A stretch of 64,000 nt of DNA from Erythroxylum novogranatense (Eukaryota; Streptophyta; Magnoliopsida; Malpighiales; Erythroxylaceae), in NCBI GenBank assembly GCA_029891385.1, contig CM057230.1, positions 30,707,402 to 30,771,401 of the forward strand. The letters are read 5' to 3'. The notes under the pieces are model-generated. The model was not told where the DNA came from. It ran no database searches and saw only the letters and a list, made by a program, of their open reading frames with translations. This document shows positions 55,918 to 64,000 of the stretch, piece by piece. Position 1 is the first letter of the stretch. Every line of letters starts with the position of its first letter. The position numbers and the translations under genes were made by a program.

Positions 55918-57702
55918 ATTCGATTAGTCGGTAAGAAATTTCACGACGAAATTTTTATTAGGAGGGGAGAATTGTAACATCCCGTCACCGATGGGATGGG
56001 TACAATTCATTGCATTCATATTTGGCATGCTCATGCATTATCTAGTTATGTATAATTTGGTAATTTGGCAATTATTGACCTTTGGCATACGTCACATACA
56101 TACATGTATGACAATTCCGATTGGATTTGTGTAAATTGGAATTTGGAGAAAACTAGGTCAAATGAGTTTGAGAAAATTGAATTTGAGTTAGAAATAAGAA
56201 TTTGGAGTTTGAAATATGAAATTGGAGTATCGATCATGAGTTTTCTATTTTTAGGATTTATAGGAATTTTCTAGAATTTTGGTAATAGGTGCTGATAGGA
56301 AAATTGACCTAATGATCGATTAATTGGATTTCCGGTTCCGAAATTGATTATCCAATGGTATGGAAAGATTAGAAATTTGATTTGATGAATTAGGGTTAGA
56401 ACCATTGGAATTTGGGAGAAATTAGAATCAGAAATTTGTTTGAGGTTGTTCGGTCTGGCCTTGTGGCAATTTCATTTGCCAAACAAGCCTTATTTCTCCT
56501 TTGTATTTAAACCCTACCCTTTGAAATTTTGTCTTCCACGAAGCTTTCTTCCTCTTCCTTCCTTCATCGTGGATCTTCCTCTTGGAGTTTCTTCTTGATT
56601 CCTTCTTGCCATTTGCTTCTTCCTTTGTCATTGATCATTTCCCCTTTGGCTTGGTGTTGAAGAAGATGATTTGTGGGTTGATTTTAGGTGATGTCGTGGG
56701 TGTGCGAGAGTTGAGGGAATGGTGATTTTTGAAGGATTTGAGGTTTTAAGCAAATAAGTTTCCTTCCTTCCTTGTCTTAGATAGTTGTTTGGTGATTTAT
56801 TAAGTTATATTGATGATAGATTTGATAAATTTGATGAATGGAAAATGTTAGGGTTTTGGTAGACGATTTGCTTGATTTTGGTGTTGTTGAATCAGGGATA
56901 ATGGTTGTTTGATGATTGTGAGGTTAGGAATGAGTTGTTTTGGAGTGTTTTTAAAGAGAAAAGTTAGATTTTGGCAACTTTGGAGAGAGAGAGATGAGAA
57001 AGAGGAATCAGAGAAGATGAACCAGGCTTCGCACATCGCGATGAGCGATGTGTGGGACGTCGCGACGAGTGGACTTGTACGTCGCGATGAGCCACCGATG
57101 TGACGCATGACGAGAGACGGGCGTGGCGGCGAGCACGCTAGTTTTCCGAAAGTGAATATTTCTTGATTTTGAGGTTTTAATCCAATTGGTTTGGGGATTT
57201 AGGAATTGGTGAATTGAATTGATTAGGGACTAATTTCAATTTGGAGATTTTGAATTCGGGTTTTAGAATTTAGATTTGGGAAGACTTTGGAAGTGTGTCG
57301 GAATGTCATAAACATGTCATGTACTTAATTGATTCGCTTCATGTGCATAATTGACTTCGGAATTTGGATAATTAGTAATATCTATGTGTTCTGATTGTAT
57401 AGAGGTACCGGTGGGCGTCGATCCTCCGGCGTGGTGAGACTTCCGGCATTAGCTCAGAAGTTACAGGTGAGTAACCTAGTTGGTTTCTCAATATTTGTGT
57501 GTTTAATTGCATGCCTATGCCATGTGGAAGATGGAGGATTATATGAGTTTGATTGAAATTGGGTTCGGACCAGGGGTGTCCGAAGGATCGGTAAATTGTG
57601 ATTGAAGTGTCATATACGTGAAATTAAGTGTACATTTGACATGTGTAATAGGCATTTGGGCATGTACATTTCATGCATAAAAGTATGATCAGATAAAGGC
57701 AA

Positions 57703-57920
57703 TTGTGACTGGAGCAATGCCTCAGAGCTTTAAGCTCAACGCAACAGGACCTCAGGTCCAACGTATATGAGAGCTTTAAGCTCAACGCACAGGACCTCTG
57801 GTCCAATGTTTACAGAGCCACTGGCTCACCGATCGAGGCATATCACGCCTAACGCGTTCTGAGCCTCGAGCTCAGCGCAATGTGTCCATCACTGGGGATT
57901 TGCCAGCGCACAGTCCACAA
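57703..57920 (+). repeat. Best-preserved hairpin array (seven dyads)
   Basis: GAGCTTTAAGCTC (57725), GGACCTCAGGTCC (57747), GAGCTTTAAGCTC (57771), GGACCTCTGGTCC (57792), GAGCCACTGGCTC (57815), AGGC-atatcac-GCCT (57836) and GAGCCTCGAGCTC (57861) start 21-25 nt apart. TTGTGACTG at 57703 faces CAGTCCACAA at 57911-57920 as a closing stem with one bulge. Confidence 0.82.
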
Positions 57921-58057
57921 CAACGAAAAGAAAATAGAAGTGTCACACGCGCATTGCATATGTATATGATTGACTGTGAAATGTGAAAAATGAAAATGCA
58001 TGTGATATTTCTGTTAATGCTATTGTGTGATTATGTGTATATGTTCTGTGAATGCAT

Positions 58058-58131
58058 GAGTTGGGTGGACCATCGATGATGGTTTCTCGCTGAGTTCGCA
58101 AACTCACCCAACATTGCATTATATTTTTCAG
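58058..58131 (+). promoter_or_regulatory. Conserved palindrome box with 3' splice-like site
   Basis: ACCATCGATGATGGT, TGAGTTCGCAAACTCA, TATATTTTTCAG/G. Confidence 0.72.
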
Positions 58132-58488
58132 GTCAGCGATAGTAGGTTTCCTAGCTCCAAATTGTTAGAGACTTCTTTGCCTTGTGGATCGTTGGCAAGA
58201 GAAGCTATGGCACAAAGGTGGGTCAGCTGGGATCTTTTGGGATGACCTAGTTAGGAGTTATCAGTTCCTTGTTTATTGTATAGATGATGCTTTGGACAAG
58301 ATTATGTATTTTTGGAGTAAAGAAGTGAAAAGTAAAATTTGGTTTCAATTTTTAGTGATTATTTATATTTGGATGCCATGTGGATTTTAGTTGGTTGCTC
58401 GGTAGTGCACCTTTATCGTGGGCTATGTGTCGGAGCGATATGCGGGCGTCCCGATGCGTACCCTACGGTAAGGGGGTGCTACAGAGGA

Positions 58489-60029
58489 CGCTCGATTTTC
58501 TTTTTTTTTTTAATTTTTGTTTTATTATTTTGTTTCAAAGTCAACAATTGCCTTCTTTTGTGAATAACTTTTCCATTCAACCTCCGATTGACTTGATTCT
58601 CGAGGCATCGGATTCGTGAAATATTTAATTTTATTTTTATATAAAATTGTGAATTTTTAGAGATGAAATTGATGTGGATTGATTCGGTCAAAGTTAGAGG
58701 ACCGAGTAATTATTTTTCTAGTCCGTATTTTAGCGATAATTGGACCTATAGAGGTCTGAATTGAGCGATTTTGGTGTCTTTGGACTTCTAATATTTTTAA
58801 AAAAAATTGTGATAAATATTTATGGAATAATACCGGGAATGTCACGAACATGCATTGTACACATTTTAATTGCTACATGTGCATTTTACATATTTCTGAT
58901 TATACATTTGGTAATGTTTGTATATTTTGACTGTTATAGAGGCGCTTTTAGAACGTTAACCCACCGACGTTACCAAGATTTCCAGGCATTAGCTCGGAAG
59001 CTATTGATGAGTGACCTAAACAGTTCTCTCAATTATTATTTGCTTAGAAAATTGTGGTGAATAATGGTGGGTTAGTGAATTATGTTTCTGATTGTGGATT
59101 CCGGACAGAAGGACCGATGTATTGAGAAGCTATGACATAGAAGTGCTACTTGTATGGGAATTTGTGAACTACTTGTTTATGATGTGATGATTTCGACACG
59201 TGTGTTGATTTTGACTTATATTGTTACATATGCATTCCATGCATGAATGCATGATCAGATAATGACAGTTGTGACCGGAGCAGCCACCGAGAGCTAAAAG
59301 CTCAATGTATTTGGGCCTTGAGTCCATGGTGATTCAGAGCCTCAAGCTCAACGATTAATGCACCCATATTGGGACAATTTAAGCACTCGGTCACAATATC
59401 GTAATAAATTGGAAAAGTGACACATGCGCATTTCATATGCATTTGCTTACATATATTTAATTGAGTGAAAGGCAAAAATGCCTTATACTTTTGTAACAAT
59501 CATGTGGTACTTCTGATGTATGTGAAATTATGAAATCAATGTGATATGCTTGATTGTTGCATGAATTGAGTGAGCCATCAATGATGGTTACCTCACTGAG
59601 TTCGCAAACTCACCCAAAATTGCAACATATTTTTCAGGACCAAGAGTAGACTCCTAGCTCCAGAGGAACTTTTCCTGTCATGTAGATTGTGTTGGCAAGA
59701 GAAGTCAAAACTCACAGGTCGGTTCGCTGGGACTTTTGGGATGACCTAGTTAGGGCTGATGTATTTTCCTTGTTATATAGCATTTTGTACTAGGTTTTGG
59801 GTGATGTACAGGCGATGCAGAATGATAGATGTATAAACTCCTTGATTTTGATGGCGAAATGAGGAAAAAGTTGGTTTCAAAAATTAGTGATTTTTATATT
59901 GATGTTTTATTATTATGATGCCATGTGAAGTATAGTAGTGATCGTTCGTAGCTCACCCTTATCGTAGGATATATATCGGAATGACCTACGGGCGTCCCGG
60001 TGTATACCCTGCAGTAAGGGGGCGCTACA
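58489..60029 (+). repeat. 3' LTR of the large chromovirus, piece 3
   Basis: It resumes the GC-rich island (ACGCTCGATTTTC) and continues collinear with 12356-17108 of the 5' LTR. TATAG at 58939, exon-like box 58940-59002, the following donor-like site mutated to ATGAGT (59006-59011 area), hairpin array 59269-59396, palindrome box to CAG at 59637. It ends GGGCGCTACA before GGCAA. Confidence 0.94.
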
Positions 60030-60034
60030 GGCAA

Positions 60035-61680
60035 GAGGAGTAAGAGAGAAGACATCCCTAAGCAAGTTTATAAACAAGGAATTTAAGGTGATTTCACGTT
60101 TATAATAGAGTAACTAAGCTACTGAATGTTTTCTTTGAATCAAGAAAGTTTAATGATTTCAATTGCATCATAATTGTTGCATCTATTGCCTCTTGAATGA
60201 ATTGAGAAATTATTATATGCTTGTTACATGAATTGTGTTGATGATTTTGAAAAGATTTTGAAAATGGTTCTTTTTGAAAAGATGCAAGTTTATGAAATTA
60301 GGTTTTTGGAAGTGGTTTTCGAAATATCTCATGTCATAAAAAACAAGTTTCCAAAATGTGCCATTTGGGCAAACTGTTTCGATTCATGAATTACATGTTA
60401 TGTGGGTTTTGTGTAATCGATTCAAGAATGTCACGTGCACGTTGGCCAAGTAAAGACTTCTCCTGCCTGCCCACTAACGGCGCAGAGCTCCTTCATAGAC
60501 TCCCTCATGTTTACATCTACGCAAGATCACTTGTGTAGGATTGCGATAGTACATCAAGTTTACGGCTACATAAGACCATTATATGGAAATGTGTAGTTCA
60601 TCATGTTTATGAATCTACCTAAACCATTATGATGTGCTTATATACTTATGAAGTGTCAACAAGTTTGATGCATACGTGATTTGCAATTACTCATGAATTA
60701 TTTGATAAGTTGGGAATTTGAGAAATAAGTGTTCAATGATATTTACATGTGAAATTACTGTGGTTTCCAAAATGTATAATGGCAATGAGTTTTGAAAATG
60801 GCTTTTACTTGTTTCTCGATTATAAATCTGTTACCTACGACCTTTAGGCTCACCCCCATTTAGTCCCTTTCTTCAGGTGATAAGCAAGAGATCAAGTGAT
60901 CAAGAGCATAAAGGCATTTGGAAACTACAAGATAGTTAGCTTTTGTACTAAGTTAGCTTGATTTTTGAGTAGATTTAGTGGCATATCGAACATGAGCATC
61001 CATGTGTATTTTTGTATTAAGTAAATGAAAAAATGTTGTCATGTGAGTAAAGATTTGTAAAAAAAAAACTCCTTCCTTTTAAGGTTATTGAATACGAATT
61101 ATTGTTATATATACAAGTGAGATGTGTTATGGAAAAAGGAATGATAGGAAATTGTTAAGAATGAGAATTAGTTGTAAGTAATGAATTAAATGAAAAGAAA
61201 TTAGAAAGTAAGATGGAATAATATTGGTAGTTAAATGGTTATGAAATGATGTTGCATTAAAAGAAGTACAATTGGGACATTTAAGAGTGAGGATAATGTT
61301 GGGAAAGATGTTAAGGTATTTCGGTGTGACTTTTAACGACTTCGCCGCGACAAAGCCAAGAGTTCACCGCGACGTATTTGTCCTGAGGGGATTTTGGCTG
61401 TCAGTGGTGACTTCGCTATGGCGAATGTCACTTGAATGGTTGTCTGGCTTAATCCCATTTGTTCATCGTGATGAACTATGGCTTTCGGAGAAATTTGACA
61501 GGTACAATATGGTTGGGAGCATGACCGTAAGAATTAGTTGTCATTTATCAATTGATCAAATAGGGAAAAATTTTGGGATCTTATGAGAATGAGATGAAAC
61601 GATGATGGTTAAGGAGATTTTATTGGACTACACTCACGTTTCATGACTTGGGAGTTGGGCTCAGAAAATGGAGTCCAACA
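60035..61680 (+). mobile_element. Host LTR of the nest, right piece
   Basis: This is the continuation of 8860-9885. It has an acceptor-like CTTTCTTCAG/G (60876), a central GC-richer stretch (60435-60540), and a second palindromic island at 61336-61476 with TTCGC-tatg-GCGAA (61412-61425) and GTTCATC-GT-GATGAAC (61461-61476). It ends GGAGTCCAACA at 61680. Confidence 0.8.
61336..61476 (+). repeat. Palindromic island of the host LTR
   Basis: TTCGCCGCGACAAA, CACCGCGACG and several short dyads. TTCG-CGCGACAAA words also make the hairpin at 9549-9586 in the same LTR. Confidence 0.75.
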
Positions 61681-61683
61681 GTT

Positions 61684-62523
61684 TGTTAAGTCAAAATGAC
61701 TTCATGGTTAATTTTGATGAAGATCAAATAATAATGCAAATAGAAATGAGATGGAAGTAGAAAGCAAAATGAGACGATAGAAATGAGACGGAAGCAGATA
61801 GAAAGGAGATCGAAGCAGATAGAAATGAGACGGACGCAGAAAGCAAAATGAGATGATAGAAATGAGATGAAGCGAAGTTAAAAATGAGATGAAAGAATCG
61901 AAGAAGAAGACCTGATACCACGTCAGATGATTAATCGGTTTGAGTAAGTTACAGAACTTAACTGAATAATTGTTTCTTTAAAGATCAAGAAACAAAAAGA
62001 AAGAAGTAGTTGAAGACGAAGGCTATAAATATGAGTAGGAGTCGAAGATTTAAAAAGTTAGTGATTTTTAAGAAAGGCTAGAAATTCAAAACTTAGAGCT
62101 ACTATTGTCTATAACAAAGCTCGAAACATCTTTCAGTAGAAGGAAGAAAAGAATACTTGTTGTAAGAGACCTGAAGAGGCTCGGTGAAAAGAATACTTAT
62201 ATCTTTGAGAAGTATAGTGAAATCTCAGAAAGGATTCTGAGGACTGAACGTAGCCCACGGTTTGGGGTGAACCAGTATAAAACTGTTGTATCGATTCTTA
62301 CTCTCAACTCTCAACTTTTAATTTCTATTGTTTATACAAATACTTAGAAGCAGATTGCAATACTTCATAATACTGTTTTTCAATCGTTTGAGAAAGCAAG
62401 TTTTTTTTAAAAGAAGTTTGTTTAAAAGGGGATTGTATTCAAAAACAGATACACAATTCAACCCCCCTTTTGTGCATTTTGTATATCGAATATTAAGTCT
62501 ATACTAACGTGTGATTCACTTCA
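61684..62523 (+). repeat. Putative 5' LTR of a Ty1/copia element
   Basis: It begins TGTTAAGTC and ends CA two bases before a primer-site-like sequence. A TATAAAT box lies at 62024 and a second TATAAAA near 62276. No second LTR is in the window to confirm the borders. The first part contains a short tandem repeat (61740-61890). Confidence 0.65.
61740..61890 (+). repeat. Minisatellite of about 21-24 bp units
   Basis: ATAGAAATGAGACGGAAGCAG-like units repeat about six times with variation (AGAAAGCAAAATGAGACG alternates). It lies at the start of the copia LTR, upstream of the TATA box. Confidence 0.85.
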
Positions 62524-62525
62524 AT

Positions 62526-62538
62526 TGGTTCAGAGCTC
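62526..62538 (+). other. Degenerate primer-binding site of the copia element
   Basis: TGGTTCAGAGCTC equals the initiator-Met site TGGTATCAGAGC with one A lost. Its position just after the LTR and before gag supports the call. Confidence 0.7.
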
Positions 62539-62579
62539 GGTGTCCAAGAACCACCGTAACAAAGTGTGGATAAAGATCC

Positions 62580-63962
62580 ATGGTAGAGTCACACATATAT
62601 ATAGCTGAAGGTGCCTTCGTCACTAGACCTCCTGCGTTCAATGTAGAAGACTACCATTACTGGAAAGACAGGATGCGACTCTTCATTAAATCTACTCATA
62701 TCGACCTTTGGGAGATAATAGAAAATGGACCGTATACACCAGTAGATGAAGAAGGAAATACTGTTTCACGAATTAGATGGTCTGCAGAACAAAAAGTGAG
62801 ATTCCAGGTAAATTCGAAGGCCAAGTTCTTTTTAAGTTGTGCCCTAAGAAGAAGAGAGTACGATAAAGTTCACGGATGCGACACTGCGAAGGAGATGTAG
62901 GATACACTATCCATCACACACGAAGGCACAAATCAAGTAAAGGAATACAAGATAAGCATTCTTGTACACTAGTATGAGCCGTTCAAGATGAAGGTTGAAG
63001 AGTCTATCGATCAGATGTTTGGAAGATTTCAAACTATCATCAATAGACTTAAAGCTCTCGGTAAAACTTACGAAAATCAAGATCACGTTAGAAAGATCCT
63101 CAGAAGTTTACCGAAGAGATGGAGACCAAAAGTCACAGCTGTATAAGAAGCCAAGAATTTGAGTGTATTGAAGCTTGATGAATTGATTGGATCTCTGAAG
63201 ATACATGAAGTTGAACTCGATGCAGAACATAAGCCCAGACTGGACAAATCCATAGCATTAAAGGAAGGACAGAAGAATCATAAGAATCAAAGGAAGAGGA
63301 TCTCATCGTCGAAAGCGCTGAAGATTGAGGAAGTTCAGGATGATCAGACGCATGTGGAAGAAAAAGGTTAAAGGAAACAAAGAGTCCTACCTCAAGAAGA
63401 ATAGCAAAGATGAAGGGAAGAATGAGAAAACATCCATCATATGCTATGAATGTAATAAACTAGGACATTACAAGTCCGAATGTCCATTGTTAAAAAAAAG
63501 CCAAAGAAGAGTAGAGAAGGCAAGAAAAGCATGATGGCAACTTGGGAAGATCTAGATTCTTCTGAATCAGATATTGACTCAGAGGCATCGTTGCAAGCAA
63601 ATATTTGTCTGGTAGCCAAAGGACAAAGTGATGAGGAGGTAACCTCAAAACTTAATGAATTACAAGATGCATACTCAAAATTATTAGAAGATTCTCTTGC
63701 AATTCTAAAGCAGTATAAATTGCTTAAGAAAAAGTACATAGAAAACTTGCAAAACACGCAAATATTAGAAAAGGACAATTTCTACTTAAAGAAACAAGTA
63801 GACAAGATGAAGAAAAAGGTAGTTGTAGATAGATATGAAGAGATCAATCAGTTGAAACAAAGAATAAACAATCTTTCAGATGATTTATCAACATTTATGG
63901 AGAGTACTATAAAAATGAATGATATGTTAGGAAAATACAGACACCCTATAAAACTGGATTAG
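62580..63962 (+). pseudogene. gag: Ty1/copia gag (UBN2-type) with CCHC knuckle, broken
   Basis: Gag forms the particle and binds the element RNA. The start ATG at 62580 is followed by RPPAFNVEDYHYWKDRM and LWEIIENG, the usual opening of plant copia Gag. Later blocks are MKVEESIDQMFGRFQTIINRL and VRKILRSLPKRWRPKVTA. A knuckle C-YE-C-NKLG-H-YKSE-C lies at 63442-63483. It is followed by an acidic stretch (63540-63600) and a long coiled-coil-like region (63650-63950). Stops at 62898, 62970 and 63144, and two frameshifts around the knuckle, inactivate it. TAG at 63960 ends the last frame. Pol would lie beyond the window. Confidence 0.9.
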
Positions 63963-64000
63963 GGTTTGCTAAAAATTATACTCAGCATAAAAAGAATTAT

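Larger units (their letters stand above)
44791..58483 (+). mobile_element. Second Tekay/Del-type chromovirus, TSD GAGGA
   Basis: The element is flanked by GAGGA at 44786-44790 and 58484-58488 and inserted in the 3' LTR of the large chromovirus. It has LTRs of 2,563 bp (44791-47353) and 2,511 bp (55973-58483), a perfect PBS (47359-47370), gag, protease, RT, RNase H, integrase, chromodomain and a polypurine tract (55960-55972). A minus-strand solo LTR (50763-54762) splits integrase. Many 1-5 nt deletions, frameshifts and stops inactivate it. Its proteins are close relatives of those of the large element, so they belong to one lineage. Confidence 0.96.
55973..58483 (+). repeat. 3' LTR of the second chromovirus
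   Basis: It is collinear with 44791-47353. The donor-like site is changed to CAAATAAGT (56751-56760). The island (57029-57141) is shorter. Exon-like box at 57403-57466, GTGAGT at 57467, hairpin array at 57703-57920, palindrome box to CAG at 58131. It ends GGGGGTGCTACA. Confidence 0.95.
9886..60029 (+). mobile_element. Large Tekay/Del-type chromovirus carrying five direct insertions, TSD GGCAA
   Basis: The element starts TGTAACATCCC, ends GCTACA, and is flanked by GGCAA at 9881-9885 and 60030-60034. It spans about 50 kb only because other elements sit inside it; without them it is about 15 kb. The order is 5' LTR (9886-17108), degenerate primer site, gag, protease, reverse transcriptase, RNase H, integrase, chromodomain, polypurine tract, and 3' LTR (31126-60029 in three pieces). 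The two LTRs, with inserts removed, come to about 4,039 and 4,029 bp and differ only at scattered sites by eye. The coding region is dead through stops, frameshifts and insertions. Confidence 0.95.

Noticed and set aside
57725..57873. Regularly spaced dyads as a CRISPR array
   Set aside because: The repeats differ in sequence, spacers are about 9-12 nt and conserved between copies, and the context is a plant LTR.
62105..62347. 80-codon frame upstream of the copia gag
   Set aside because: It lies inside the putative LTR, overlaps the promoter and leader region, and has no recognisable domain.

Overview
The window is plant nuclear heterochromatin made almost entirely of nested LTR retrotransposons. 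I see no host protein gene, rRNA or tRNA gene. The plant assignment rests on four things: chromodomain-bearing Ty3/gypsy polyproteins of the Tekay/Del chromovirus type, initiator-Met-tRNA primer sites (TGGTATCAGAGC), plant-style LTRs of 2.5-5 kb, and a plant-type hAT (DUF659) transposase relic. I cannot name the species.

Layout, from outside in. Positions 1-1570 hold the end of a TGTTGG...CCAACA LTR abutting a decayed hAT transposase on the minus strand (1571-2150). Positions 2151-3601 and 8752-8859 are two parts of one non-coding stretch, possibly the 3' region of a Tat/Athila-like element. It is split by an LTR-PBS stub on the minus strand (3602-8751, target duplication GTTAT). An LTR of the TGTTGG type (8860-9885 plus 60035-61680) is split by one large chromovirus, 9886-60029 (duplication GGCAA on both sides). 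That chromovirus, about 4 kb LTR + gag-pol + 4 kb LTR, has itself received five direct insertions: a solo LTR at 13903-17081 (TATAC), a minus-strand solo LTR at 19593-22319 (TTGAG), a non-coding LTR element at 22344-28954 (GAAAG), a minus-strand element at 33587-44758 (TATGC) that carries a solo LTR at 36213-40472 (ATATA), and a second chromovirus at 44791-58483 (GAGGA) that carries a minus-strand solo LTR at 50763-54762 (CCTGG). A Ty1/copia element begins at 61684 and runs off the window. Every duplication was read base by base on both sides, and removing the inserts restores LTR and pol continuity.

Both chromoviruses encode gag, aspartic protease, reverse transcriptase, RNase H, integrase and a C-terminal chromodomain. 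Both are dead through stops, frameshifts and insertions. Many stops are CAG to TAG, as expected from cytosine deamination in methylated CHG sites.

The most unusual material is inside the LTRs. Members of the TGTAA-type family, on either strand and in diverged subfamilies, share an ordered architecture: a palindrome at the LTR start, in some a U3 palindrome before a TATA box, a splice-donor-like GTAAG, degenerate repeats of about 180 bp, a GC-rich palindromic island, a 62-67 nt exon-like box between TATAG and GTGAGT, an array of 13-nt hairpins spaced about 22 nt apart and closed by a long-range stem, and a 75-bp palindrome box ending in TTTTTCAG. The hairpin stems differ in sequence but keep pairing. 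This suggests selected RNA structure and splicing inside the LTR leader. It is the best candidate for an undescribed system here, but it is inferred from sequence only.
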